This document shows, piece after piece, positions 36,061 to 47,929 of a stretch of 64,000 nucleotides of DNA. The notes under the pieces were generated by a model that did no database searches, was not told the origin of the DNA, and saw only the letters and a program-made list of their open reading frames with translations. The stretch spans positions 45,909,082-45,973,081 of the forward strand of contig OX344751.2 in assembly GCA_947034885.2 (NCBI GenBank), in the 5' to 3' direction. Numbering within the stretch: the stretch's first letter is position 1; each line of letters opens with the position of its first letter. The translations under genes were made by a program, and so were the position numbers. This DNA comes from Thuidium tamariscinum (lineage: Eukaryota; Streptophyta; Bryopsida; Hypnales; Thuidiaceae).

Positions 36061-38390
36061 ACCAAGTCAAAATGATAGTATAGTGCTACGTTAAACTTAA
36101 AGTGTAACTATTGTACGTCAAAGTTACAGGATGAAACTCCAAATCAGTGGATGAAGGTGCGATTTCATAGACTTAGAGTTTTAGAATAGTCGTTGTGTGT
36201 TTTGAGTTTTGTTCATCAGAGGTGTGCTTGTGTGTTTTGAGTTCTAACTTACTGCTTATTAGAGGCGTGTATGCATGCAATGTGCGAGACGGTTTTGAAT
36301 TAGAAATTTGGGGACCTGCAAGTGCTCAGGGCTGGGTAAGTATTTAACACATTTAGTACTTTCATTGACTTTGGCTTTGTGTTTTTGAACACATTCTTCA
36401 TATGGCTTCTAATTGTTGAGTAATGCTTTCAATTTTAATGTTTTGTGTTTGATTCATTCATGCTAATTGGTGCTTAAAAATTGAATCTTTTTTTCTATTA
36501 ATTTTTTCCTTATTTCTTTTACTTTCTCATTAGTTTTTATTTAGTTTTTTTATTTACACAAATTATAGGCTAAAAAAAATTGCATTGACCTACATATTAT
36601 AAATAATGATATAGATGATTATATAGAATTTTTTTTTGCATTAGGTAATACTAGGGGCCCTCTTAATGTTGCCTAGGAAGTAAATAGGCCCCCCCCAAAA
36701 TATCCCTCCATTGCACATGAATCTCCCAAATGTAGTGAGAGTGCATGTCTCCCCCATGAATGCAAAACACTTTGAAAGTCATTGAAATTTTTAAACATTA
36801 AATTGCTACACGTCCCTCAAAGAACTACTGAACTTTTATTGGTGGCCTCAAAGGATTCTTCAACTCCCCATTGGTTGCTCTCATGGACTAGTGGTAGTTT
36901 GGAGACACCATATAGAATTTGTTTGCTTCCCAAAATAGATGACAACTATAAGCTGATGGATAGGGCCCAACATCATTTGTTTGTGGAGACATAAAGACAA
37001 TGTCAAAAGACAAATGAACCAATATTTATTAGATGGAAGTGTAGGTTCAGTCCTTGGATTTTTTTTCTAGTTTTACCAACTATTTTCTTTCAATATCCAA
37101 ATTGAATGAGTTTTTTGAAGTATAGAGACCTATTTTTTTCCACTATTTTTACCCAAAATAGAAATTTATAGATTTATTCATTGGTTTTTTGTCAATGTTT
37201 TCACATTGCAATGGTATTTTTATTCCCAATTTCACTGGCAAACTTTGAACTAAGTTTAGTTGCCATTCCTTCTTGAACATTGGTGAGGGCAAAAAAGGAA
37301 CTACTATTTTTTCAAGGGAACACCCTTGGCTGCTCAGAGGCTCAGTCTAATTCGTGGGTTGTCAATTGATCCCAGTTTCTTCTTTGTCACTTTCATTGTA
37401 ACTTATTCATTTGTCTATCCCTCCATTCCAGCGATCTCAAAACTGGCTAATATGCGTAGCTTTCTACCAAAAAAGATATGTACAAAATGTATAAAGGAAA
37501 AATGTCTCTCCTTAAAAGATTTTGAGCCAAATCTCTGAGTTACAGCTACAACATGTTGCCAATGTGACTCATCATCCAACTGATGAATAGCATTGACTTG
37601 CTAATCCTTTTTCATCCAATTGCATTGGAATCACCTTGTTCGTTGATTCTAGAGCAAGACAACTGCATCCAACAGTCCGAAATAGCAAGCCTAGGGTTTA
37701 GGGGAGCCTGCCAAAACCCTGGCATTGTAGCATAAGCTTTGGTTTTGTAGTTTTGTGTTTAGCCTTAATGTTCCTGTTGATGCTTCTCATTAGCCATAAT
37801 GGTGATTAACATTCCTTTGTAATTGCTACCGTTCCTTTGTCGTTGTTGCTCTCGAGATCAATGCCTCGATTTTCATGAGTGCATGTTGAGTTTTGAAAAC
37901 CCTTTCCTTCCTTCAAGGCGTTTGAATGTAGAGCGCCAAATTTAGCCAATTCTTTACTGGATTGAGATCTGCACAATGCAATTTGGACTCTGGAGAATCA
38001 AGCTTGTGATTCTGGTGAACGGGTGATTAATGAATGCTTGAATGGTCCTTCTCGAGTTTGAGGACTTGAGGCTTTTATGATCAACAATATAATGAGTGCA
38101 AGTTTCTGATTCTGCACTCTTGCATTGTCATGTGCATTTCATTTATCTTTGTCACCATTGTATTTGCTGCTTAGATAGTTAAAGTGCTTGTGGTATTCAA
38201 TTGGTGCCTTGGTGACTTTGAAGATTGAACCCTTCCATCGACATCTACTCTAGTACTTCTGGTGATATTGTATTATCAATTGCATTTGTTGTTGGCATTT
38301 TTCAATTGACAATTTGGTGGCTGTGATTTGCTTTGCATTGCTTTTGGTGTTTTGCCTTTGTTTACTTTTGCTTTAAACCTGGGGAATTGG
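36061..38390. other. AT-rich flank upstream of the hAT-type pseudogene
   Basis: No gene is supported. A ~60-bp imperfect direct duplication lies at 36190-36275 (GTGTGTTTTGAGTT twice). The part after 37660 has fewer A/T runs and may be 5' sequence of the hAT-type element. Confidence 0.35.
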
Positions 38391-39591
38391 GGTGAGGTAT
38401 TTGGTTGTAGGTTGTGGAATTGCAGTGGGGGATTTGGGTGTAGGTTGTCGACTTGGGGACTTGGGATGCGTTATTTGGCTGCATTCTTGTAGGTTTTGGA
38501 TTTGGGGTAGGGTGTTTGGGTGCAAGACCAAACTCCAACGACAAGTGATTTTGTATCGGCACGGTGCTTCGATTTGCTCAATGGCACCCCAATTGAAATT
38601 GCCAAACAACTTTTGTGTTTGGACTTTTGGCTTGAGCTACTATATGAGTGGTGTGGGAAAGTATTTGATGTCGCTGTTGCCAAGCATTACCCACATTTCC
38701 AAGACTCGCTTGGAGGATTCACTTCGGATGCCACCTTTCACTTATCCTTCGTCGGAAGTAACTGTCATATCTCTGATCCCAGCAAGCGTAAGCATCTGTG
38801 AGGGCCCTGCATTGAGGAAGAGGAGCAAATTGGTGCCAGTAGCAGGATGGAAGAAAAACAAAACCACACCCAATACTATCACCCGGTGCTGGCAGGAAGT
38901 ATGGGCCTATAAATTTGCATGGGCGGAAGGTGAATTCAATCCTGATGGCGATTTGGTTGGGGTCGTTTGTCGGAGCTACACAACTGTTAAGGAGAGACAC
39001 AAAATCATGGTTCCGAAATTGGACAACCTAGAAATATGAAGGCAAATGTAGGTGCCAAGAGGATGGGGTCCTAGAACCCCATCTAAAGAAGGGCGATGTT
39101 TACATCAAACGAGACTGTCGACACTTGAAACTCTGCAAACTCTAGGTCGGGCAAAAGAACGCTAGATCTATGGTTGAGCAACTGCTTAGTTGCTTGGAAG
39201 GCAACTTCAAGAAAAAGGGAGTCCAATTCTCAACCCTTTTGCATATTTTTTTTCATGGTCATCCAATGTGTGATTATGAGTGGCAACAACAACTATTAAA
39301 GTAGCTTAAGGTAAAAAATCTTCCTAGAAAGCACTGGTTTGAAACTACAAGTTGAAAGATGAGTGAACACTTGAATGCATCCGTTCTTCTTGCTCTGAAA
39401 TGTATTGTCCAGGCTACCAGCACAATTTCAAACAATGCTGATGAAGTCATAGTTGTGGACAATACATATTGGGTAGGTGTCCACATTTATGTCATGCAGA
39501 GTTGGGAGAGGGTGCTTCATCTATTACACCTCTTTTGTGTTTCTGAGAATGGAACTGCAAACTATTTGACTGATGTTATCATACACACATT

Positions 39592-39806
39592 CACTAGTAG
39601 AAACCCCCGTTTAATGTGACAAAGCCTAATTTTTCTTGACGGATTTTGCTAGGCATCAAAAGTAACAACCATGTTTTTATGTCAACAAAAACGTTCAACA
39701 TAACATCAATGCTGACATAAAAACATGGGTTGTTACTTTTGATGCCTAGCAAAATCCGTCAAGAAAAATTAGGCCTTGTCACATTAAACGGGGGTTTCTA
39801 CTAGTG
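39592..39806. mobile_element. CACTA MITE, 215 bp, with ~85-bp arms
   Basis: CACTAGTAGAAACCCCCG begins it and CGGGGGTTTCTACTAGTG ends it; the arms stay complementary through GACGGATTTTGCTAGGCATC and AAAGTAACAACC with only a few mismatches, leaving a short loop. ATT flanks both sides (39589-39591 and 39807-39809). It sits inside the hAT-type pseudogene between the VHIYV and SHEEIA motifs. Confidence 0.9.
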
Positions 39807-39948
39807 ATTGTTGGGTGAGGGTGGCTTATCTCATGAAGAAATTGCTTGTCAATTGGTCTGTTTTGGTGATGATGGAATTAAGATGTTCCAAGGCACAAAA
39901 AAGGGTGTAACAACCCAAATTTGTAAAAAATGGGTTGTGTTTCTCATT

Positions 39949-40199
39949 GGTGCTAGTTGTGTAAGGAGGGTTGCTATTATGTGAGCATAAAAGTGTGAGC
40001 CTATGAGCCTAGAAGACTATACATCTATGATATAAGTGTCTATATTATAGTAACCTTCTATGTTAATAGTGTATATATGCTATAAGCACTTATATTATAG
40101 GTGTTTATGTTATAAAGACCTTCAAATGGTTGCATATACATACTTATCTATATGCTCAAGGCTCACATGCTCACACTTTCATGCTCACATACTAGCACC
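39949..40199. mobile_element. Foldback MITE, ~250 bp
   Basis: GGTGCTAGT ... ATGTGAGCATAAAAGTGTGA (left) mirrors TCACACTTTCATGCTCACAT-ACTAGCACC (right). The left arm has about 21 extra bases after GGTGCTAGT. ATT precedes the left end and follows the right end. The middle is AT-rich with repeated TATAAG/CTTATA motifs. It splits the hAT-type pseudogene a second time. Confidence 0.65.
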
Positions 40200-41218
40200 A
40201 TTGGTTGTATAAGTCACTGTTTGAACCTTGATGTTGAGACATTGTCAAAATTTTGATGATTGCTCGACTTGAGACCTTGTTTCAATGTGTTTATCCTTAC
40301 TTTTGTCGCAGCAACCGCCGTCACACTAAGCTGCAAAGACTCATTGATCTCATGGAAACTAAAGGTAACAAAATGGTAAAAAATGTTGAAACCGGATGGA
40401 TATCTATGAAGAGCCCTACTACTTGAATTATGTCCAAGTATCGCACGCTAGCTCTTAATAAAGATGGGGATCGATATGACCTCTATTCCTTGTCACAAGC
40501 TGCAACTTGGGATTGTTGAAAATTTTGATTTGTTGGCTGATGTGGAATTGTTCCTCTTCCTAGCTTGCTTCATTCCCTTGGTGAATATTGTGCACAGCTT
40601 GATGAAGCTATCTCAATCTCATGATATTTCATTTGTGATTTTTTGGAAGTTGTGAAGTTGTGCCAAGGGGAACTAGCTTGCATATTCTTGAACTCTACAA
40701 CAGCTTATTCCAAAGCTGACTTCCAACGATATAACAAGCTTGTCTCTCTGTCCTGCCCCAATGTCCCTTTGACTTGGTGGCCACTTAATGGACTCTCAAG
40801 TATCTCACACTTGTTGTTTGACTTTGAGAAATTACAAGTCTATGGCCGATGCTATGAAAAGCAAACGGGGAATCACATCTTTGTGACATAAGAAGAGCAC
40901 AATAGAATTCAAGACAATGTTGAGCACTAGTTTTCAAGCAAGGTTTTTCATTTCTAATCTTTTTTTAGTTTTGGTTTTCTATTGTTTAAATGTTTTATCT
41001 TCTATGTATACCTTGCAATGTTGGATTGACATTAGACTTCAAATTTTTTTTGTTTATTTCATGTGAGTATCTGCAATGCTGGATTGACATTAAGCTTCCA
41101 ATTTTTTTTTGCTTCATGTGAGTGTATGCAATGTTGGATCATGAATGTCATAGTGGACGGACATCCGGTTTGCCTGTCCAATAGAGCTCTTGCCCGCCTG
41201 ATGTGGTCAATACGTAGT

Positions 41219-42000
41219 TCACTTTTTTAAAAGGTAAAACAAAATCCACGTGGATTTACATTCATGCCACCTAGAGACCATGGGCGTGGACGCAAGAAAA
41301 GATGGGGACGCTAGGGCACAGATCTTAAAATGAACGAGTGCGGACGTCAACTTCTTTCTGCTTTTGCGATTAAAGTTATTAGAGTTTGGAAGCATGTAAT
41401 ATACCATTGGAAAGGTATTTTGAATACCTTTCCAATGGTATATTACATGCTTCCAAACTCTAATAACTCCAATTGCAAATTGGAAAACAAATATATTGCC
41501 AAAATCCACTATATAGAGAGTCCACGAGTAGGCGCGGATGCAAGGCCAAGCAGGGATGCTAGGGCGGGGACGCGAGGGCGGAAACGCAATGACAAGCGCG
41601 GACGTTGGGGTGCGGACATCAACTTCTTTCTGCTTCTACGATTAGAGTTTTGAGAATTTGAAGGCATGTAATATACCATTGGAAAGGTATTCAAAATACT
41701 TTTCCAATGGTATATTACACGCTTCCAAACTCCAATAACAAATTGGAAAACAAATCTACTGCCAAAATCCACTATGCAGAGAGTCCACGAGTAGGCGCAG
41801 ACGCAAGGCCAGGCGGGGATGCTAGGGCGCAGACGTCAACTTCTTTCTGCTTTTGCAATTGGAGTTTTGAGAATATGGGGGCGTATAATATACCATTGAA
41901 AAGGTATTTTGAATACCTTTCCAGTGGTATATTACACGCCCCCAGATTCTAAAAACTCCAATCGCAAATTGAAAAACAAATCTGCTGCCAACATCCACAA
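41219..42000. repeat. Cluster of three tandem hairpins
   Basis: Three copies of a ~230-270-bp unit each contain a long palindrome. Hairpin 1 (41375-41467) has perfect 45-nt arms, starting GTTATTAGAGTTTGGAAGCA, around a 3-nt loop. Hairpins 2 (about 41650-41745) and 3 (about 41868-41958) share the core GTATATTAC/GTAATATAC and AAAGGTATT but have mismatches in the outer arms. Between them lie GC-richer stretches with GACGTCAACTTCTTTCTGC and AGAGAGTCCACGAGTAGGCG. No coding frame is supported. Confidence 0.85.
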
Positions 42001-44849
42001 CGCAATAAATCCAAGGTCGGGCGCAGACGCAAGGCAGGGTGTGGACGCTAGCGGGACAACAAACTGCGCGGGTGTTTTTAAATGGCCTTGGCCTTGGGAT
42101 TCCTCCTCTTCACCAAACCCGCCCCCCCAAAAGGCCACATTCAATTACTGGCAGCTCATTTGTGTACGGTTGACTAGATCTCCAAGTACATGGAGGTCAA
42201 ATGGGCACATTAAGAACTCCACCTATCAACTACAACTTGCACAAGGGTGGAGGCCTTTGAGAGCCAAGTGCATTTTTCTCTCTTGTGGCCTAACTCTTCA
42301 AATCTTCTTTCTCACAAGACCTTGGATTCTTCATTCTTGAATTGAATCTTTGGGAGCTTGGAGGATAAAATAGTTCTTTTGTTTGTATTTTCTTCCTCAA
42401 TTTGATTGTTGAAGGCTTTGGATGGGGTTATTAGAGAGTGACGTAGCCCTTTCTATTTCTTTATACCAAAGCTTGGATATGTAGGTTATTTTTTTACTTT
42501 CTCTTATAGTAGTTTCACTTAAATATTTATTGTGTAAATTCTAAAGAAGGGATTTAGTGAGGGCGCTTCTTTTTCCATTGTTATTTTAAGTAATTTGGAT
42601 GAATGGTTTTTTCCCTTACCATTTCTTTATTTTACCTTAGAAAGTGTGAAGAATGAATTAATAATAGTGGAGGCCCTCGTTCTTCATTTATTTTAGGGTG
42701 GTGTACAATTAAGTTCCCCTAGAGATTGTTCATTTAGTTATTGAATGCATGAAGGAGGGATTTGGAAGGGAGGAGGAGGTGACTTTGTTGTATTTCTTAA
42801 AATCTTGAAGTAGAGTTTTTACTTCTTGAGGAATTTTTTTCTTTTTTGGATGAATGTCTTAAGAAATGATATAATGGGGGCCAAGGGCACTTCTTCCCCA
42901 TTTTTCTTTCCATGTAGCATTTATATTGTTGAAGGGAATTTATAATTTAATTTTTGAATGATTGAATGAAGGATTAATCACACAGTTTTATTATCTCAAT
43001 CCTTGAAGGTCATAGTGGATATAATTTTTTTTTCTAAATTTTTAAAGGAAAGTTTTAGATACTCTAAAATCAAATTCAATACTTCATTTCTTTCTTCTCA
43101 ATTAAAAGTTGAACCTAGCTTGAACAAAAAACAACCTTTCTCACAATTGCAATAAAAAAGACAAAACTTAAATAAATCTAATATTTTTTATTTAACCTAT
43201 TTACACAACTAATTGTATAGTTATCTAGAACATGAAATAACCTTGATTTCTATTATACAAAGAAATAAATTTAAATGAATAAAATGCCTCTACTTTAGTT
43301 CCATCCTTTTTATACTTACAATTAGATGTTGAACCAAGCTTAGGCAAGATATAATCTTTCTCTCCATTCAAAAAAAATTTAAATGAATTCAATCCATCCA
43401 CTTCTTTTCCATTCCTACTCTTAATTGTTAAACCAAACTTTGGCAAGAACAACCTTGACTTCTATTGTAGAAAAATAAAATAAAATAATTCAAGTGCTTC
43501 CCCTCTTGTTCCTTCTTTCCTATTCCAACAATAACTTGAATCAAACAAAGCTAGAAATAACCTCCACCTCCAAATCTCCAATGGGCAAATTTTTTTTATT
43601 ATTCAAAATGTCCCTTTAAAACTTTTGGTATTTATTTGAAGATTGAAGTGGCAAGGTGCTTGGAAAGAAACAAGATAGAGAAAGGTAGGCCCCAAAATTA
43701 AGAATGCATGTTTTCTTCAATTCTTTTGAAGATTGAGGTAGGTGAAGTATTTAATGTGGCCATTTGACCATCATGTACTTGTAGATTTGGTCTCTAGTAC
43801 AAATATGACTTGATAGCATCAAAGTAATTTCTTGATTTTAGGGAGAAGAAGAATTTTATTGCCCCAAGTCCATTGAAAAGGCCCATGAAGGTTTCTTCTA
43901 TATTTTTGTCCATTGGAGGTGAAGGTTATTTCTTGCTTAGTTTGGTCTCGGTCACTGCGGTGCTGCACTACTACGGTGATAGTGGCTTACTCACGATTCA
44001 TTTGGTTGTGACGTGTGATAGGGTTTTTTTATACACCCAATTGTTGTCTTTGTTTGTCCATGGTGGGTTTGATTTTGCTAGAAGTGCCAGTAGAAGTAAT
44101 AATACCTGATTCAATCTTCCAATTTTTTTGTTAGCTTGCTGAGATTATGAATGGATGGAAGGGATTGTTTTCTATTTTAGGACATGATTAGTTCATTCTT
44201 GCAATTGAAGGTAATAGGAGATCAACTTCAATTTTTTAGATTTTTTTGTTGCCTTTGCAGTTTCAGTTCGTTGCGGTAGATCAAACTATGAGTAGCTCAA
44301 TTTAGGTCTTCTAGTTTTGTTAGGTTCCGTCACAAGTTCATGAGTGGAATAGGTTTGAGAAAAGCTAAAATAATTGTTTGCAATTTTTTTTGGCTTCATC
44401 ACTGTATGAATTCACAAAGAACGAGTAGATGGTGAATCAATAGTTTACTTTTCTTTACTGCCTTATCAAATTACACTACAAGAGATGTGGGTATTTTAAA
44501 GAAGAGAGATTAATAAGAAATTACTAAAAAGCGCTTCATATTGTTGGAAAGTTACGCTGGAAAGCGGGAATAAGGAAACTAAGGAGCAGAGTGTTGATCG
44601 GTCATGGCAATGTATGGTGTAGTTGTCAGAATATCTCCTCGAGTAGTACTCTACCTCTAATTTCTTATCCTCTTTCTCTCTCTCCTCTCCTCCTCTCTCT
44701 CGCTTGTTCTCGTGCACTACAATGTCTAATCTCATATCATCACAATTTGCCTTTGCTTTTTTTGCCTTAGGCTCTAAGCTATCATATCCTCAACTTTTGT
44801 CTATTTTCTCACAAATTTTTTGAACCTTTTTGGAGGTGAATCCGTGAAG
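42001..44849. other. Intergenic DNA upstream of the PBG1 pseudogene
   Basis: Mostly AT-rich with no supported gene. A block of diverged tandem repeats lies at 43090-43570. A CT/AG-rich stretch lies at 44660-44715. CACTACAAGAG at 44474 resembles a CACTA terminus, but I found no partner end. Confidence 0.4.
43090..43570. repeat. Diverged tandem repeats, about 115-130 bp, about four copies
   Basis: Each unit has a segment like GAACCAAGCTTAGGCAAGA (variants GAACCTAGCTTGAACAA, AACCAAACTTTGGCAAGA, GAATCAAACAAAGCTAGA), then AACCTT/AATCTT, then an A-rich part with AAATGAAT, then CTTCC-rich sequence. Similarity is low, so the array is old. Confidence 0.5.
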
Positions 44850-45484
44850 GATTCCTTATGTTATCAGAACATCAGTGTTGGAAATCAAATACAAAGACAT
44901 CATTCTTCTAGCGTTCAATACATCAGGTATGTTTCTCTTTGTTATTTTGCTTGTTTGGCAATTTGCTGAAAAGGAGGTTTCTAGTGTAAATTAGGATGGT
45001 AGAAATCTAATTTCTGTGTTGGTTTTCTTTTGCAGGATTGTATGGTTCATTTGTAAGGTACAAAAGTGTAGAGTGCTTGAAAGCCATAGGGAAGACCATC
45101 GTACTGGGTGCCAATGGGGAGATTAGTGATTTTCAAGAAATCACTTGTTTGCTTGAGAAACATATGTAAGTTTCTTAGTGTTGGAAAAATGGCAAAAAAT
45201 TGTTTAGGTTTTGTAATTGGGATATGTCATGGTGCGGGTTTTGCTTGGTGACTAAGTTGTCTTTATTTGATGCAATTGGGTATTTGTTTATTCAGAACTA
45301 AATTTCAAGATATTGTGAACCTCAGTATTGTAGACCATATGTGGGACTATGGTCATAATTTGGGACCACCAGAGATTCACCCCTCCTCAACCAGATCATG
45401 TGTCAACGACGCAACAAGTTCGATTCTCTTTGGAATAGTTGTGTCTTTGGCATGGTGAAGAACGACAAGAAGCACTTGGGTGTG
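44850..45484 (+). pseudogene. PBG1: 20S proteasome beta-4-type subunit (plant PBG1/PSMB4) pseudogene fragment
   Basis: Three exon remnants match this non-catalytic beta subunit of the proteasome core. Exon 1 ends at 44926 and reads IPYVIRTSVLEIKYKD (family: YPYVTGTSVV..KYKDG); an in-frame stop lies just before it. Exon 2 (45036-45165, after TTTTGCAG, before GTAAG) reads LYGSFVRYKSVECLKAIGK, then LGANGEISDFQEI (family: SYGS..RYKSVER, GASGEISDFQ). Exon 3 (45326-45484, after CCTCAG, before GTAAGA) reads DHMWDYGHNLGPPEIH and, after a frameshift, QRRNKFDSLWNSCVFGMVKN (family: NMWDDGNSLGPKEIH, RRNKFNPLWN). Splice phases fit, so it derives from genomic DNA, not from a reverse-transcribed message. 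The 3' exons are missing; an hAT-like MITE begins 64 bp further on. Confidence 0.85.
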
Positions 45485-46579
45485 GTAAGATTTGTACTTT
45501 TTTTCGGACCTGGTTTTGTGAATGCCTAAAGATTTGTTGTCCATAGACTAGGGGAGGACACTTCCCGTTTTTTAATAACCTACATGCGGCAGAATATAGG
45601 GTACATTTAAATAATCTTAGGTAAAATTTATAAGAAATTTACATATAAAATAGGGGACATTAAAAAGGCAAAGTGTTTTAAAAATAAAATAGAGATGATA
45701 ATATGGCTAATTTTTCCGCTTTATGGTAAAATATGGACTCTTTTAATGTTGTCAAGTAATGATTACAAGTAATTGATAGCCCCCTGTGGGCGCTTCATTC
45801 CCACCCTTGGAATTAAGCGATTACAACCAGGCTCTGGTCCTAACGATCCTATTACCTACGGGTGTCTAAGTGTCAATCCATTGTGCCTTCCAAGCAATGG
45901 ATCTTCTTTACTAGCCTACCTATCCTACCAAGGGTTTGTTTCGTTCTCTTGTCCTACTTCTAATTGCTCCTTACTCTATGTGTTTCATTCTCTTGTCCTA
46001 CTTCTAATTGCTCCTTACTCTATGTGTTTCGTTCTCTTGTCCTACTTCTACATGGTTGGATTTGTTTTAACCTACTTACGTATGGTATTTTCTACCTTAT
46101 CTCTATGTCTTCATATTTTTATCCTACTCTACGTAGTTGTCTTGTTCTACTTCTACTCTACGTATTTTAATTGAGTACCTCTACTTTATATATTTGTACT
46201 CCTCTACTCTATGTATTTGTGCTATTCTACTCTATGTATTCGTGCTATTCTACTCTATGTATTTGTGCTATTCTACTTCTTCTTTCTATTCTAGTTGTGG
46301 TTATTCTCCTATTTGTGGTTGCTAATTACCGGCCCTTAATCCCACTTGGGATGCTAACCTTTTCCTACTACCGGATTCCTAATGGTATCAACTAATCAAT
46401 TCAAGGGGAGAGTTTTAGAGACCCACCTCCGTTCCGTGGATGTCCCACACCGGACCTTCTCTGTCCCGCACCATCGCCATTTCGCGCTCTCGACTACGTT
46501 GTATGCTTGGTTGTGAATTGGGCCCAACCTTTTCCTCACTATTGCTATCCTACGTTAGACCATTCTAACACTTGTATTT

Positions 46580-46935
46580 ACTTTGTGGGCTAACCCCCCT
46601 CTAACCTATCTCTATTCTAATTCTAACTACCCAATATGTGTATTAATTTGTGGGCTACCCCCCCTAACCTATCTCTATTCTAATTCTAACTACCCCGTAT
46701 GTATATTTAATTTGTGGGCTAACCCCCCTCTACTGCGGCCCTCCCAATTGCAGCGACCCTCCCCCCCAATACCCGGCCCCCTCCCCAATACCCACGCGGG
46801 GCTGGCCAACGGGGCTGGCTCTCCGGGGTTGACTCTAGTGGGCTGGCTCCGGTTGGGGCTGGCCTGAACTGGGGCTGGCTCTGGTTTGGGGTTGGCTCCG
46901 AATTGGGGTTGGCTCTAGACTTGGGCTGGACCTTG
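46580..46935. repeat. VNTR blocks in LTR-A
   Basis: A ~65-bp unit containing TTTGTGGGCTAACCCCCC and ACCTATCTCTATTCTAATTC occurs about three times (46580-46735); the left LTR-A copy has about two (2340-2440). A short unit like GGGGCTGGCTCTGGTTTGGG repeats at 46798-46935, with fewer copies at 2195-2275. Copy-number differences show independent repeat turnover in the two LTRs. Confidence 0.75.
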
Positions 46936-47094
46936 GTTTTTTACTCTTAATGCAATGCAAGGGTATTAGGCTAGGTGTTTGGGTGTGCACTAGTTTTTCC
47001 TAATCTAGGTGAGGACTTGCTTACTAAATTGTTGGAAACTAAACGTTGGGTTAATTTTCAAGGTGTTGGAAACTAAACGTTGTTGCTATTTTAA

Positions 47095-47929
47095 CCCCTA
47101 AAAGCCCAAGGGGTTAGGACAAAACACAAATGTGCTATAAAATATAAGAATTACAACTTTTCTGAAGTTAGTATCAAAGAAGATAATGTAAAGCACAACA
47201 AGTAGAAGTATCCATACAGTCAAAGTAAAAAAAATGTTTTTAGATTATTTTTAAATGAATTTTGAAGATATAACTTCAAAAATTCACCAAAAATACAATT
47301 TTTATTTTTAGGATTTGAATTTTTTTTTGATTGGTCAAAATTGTGTTTTTTATTAATTTATAGAAAAATGCAAAATATTCAACCTCTAAAAGCCCAAGGG
47401 ATTAAGACAAAATACAAATGTGTTATAAAATATAAGCTTTACAACTTTTTTGAAGTTAGCATCAAAGAAGATAATGTAAAGCACAAAAAGTAGAAAGTAT
47501 ATATATGATCAAAATTTAAAAAATATTTATAGATTCTCTTCAAATGAATTTTGAAGATATAACTTCAAAAATTCACCAAAAATACAATTTCTATTTTTAT
47601 GATTTGAAATTTTTTTTATTGGTGAAAATTATGGTTTTTATTGACTTGTAAAAAAATAAAAAGTATTTACTAATGAGAGCATCAGTACTTTCCCCAAATA
47701 GTAAGTTTTTCAACACTAAGCAATTTTAGACACTTTGTACTATTTCTCCTTTTTTTTGCTATAACTTTTGTTTGACCGTACTAATCTTAGTTTTGAATAT
47801 CAATGTTGAAAGAAAACCCAATTTTTTCGAAACTAAAAAAAAAAAAATTTGAAAAATTTATTTTTTTGCTCGAAAATTCTGCCCGAAGTCAGGCAGCGAC
47901 CAGAAAATGGTCACTTGAGTGCTTAGGGG
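47095..47929. mobile_element. WTAA-type MITE, copy 2 (835 bp, inverted relative to copy 1)
   Basis: It is a close inverted copy of 29008-29844: it begins CCCCTAAAAGCCCAAG and ends CTTGAGTGCTTAGGGG. TTAA flanks it at 47091-47094 and 47930-47933. The left LTR-A copy shows the intact target (TTAA at 2039-2042, in CCTTTAAAATAAC), proving a 4-bp duplication. Together with copy 1 (ATAA) the target is WTAA. Confidence 0.85.

Larger units (their letters stand above)
38392..40890 (+). pseudogene. hAT-type transposase gene (ZBED5/C17orf113-like), N-terminal and middle parts, broken
   Basis: Fragments of one protein family lie in order on the plus strand in changing frames: VWAYKFAWAEGEFNPDGD and KIMVPKLDNLE (38900-39035), GDVYIKRDCRHLK (about 39090), VQFSTLLHIFFHGHP (about 39220), then ADEVIVVDNTYWVGVHIYV (39440-39495). 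After a MITE come SHEEIACQLVCFGDDGIKMF (about 39830-39885) and GVTTQICKKW, then a second MITE, then YFCRSNRRHTKLQRLIDLME (about 40300-40360), ETGWISMKSP, PLVNIVHSLMKLSQS and VVKLCQGELACIF (about 40645). Stops and frameshifts are many, so it is dead. The dimerisation end is absent here and turns up at 52.3-52.9 kb. The stretch at 38520-38800 also has protein-like composition but I do not recognise it. Confidence 0.7.

Noticed and set aside
44474..44720. CACTACAAGAG and a nearby CACTACAATG considered as CACTA element ends
   Set aside because: The two are in the same orientation, not inverted, and no 3-bp duplication or partner end was found.
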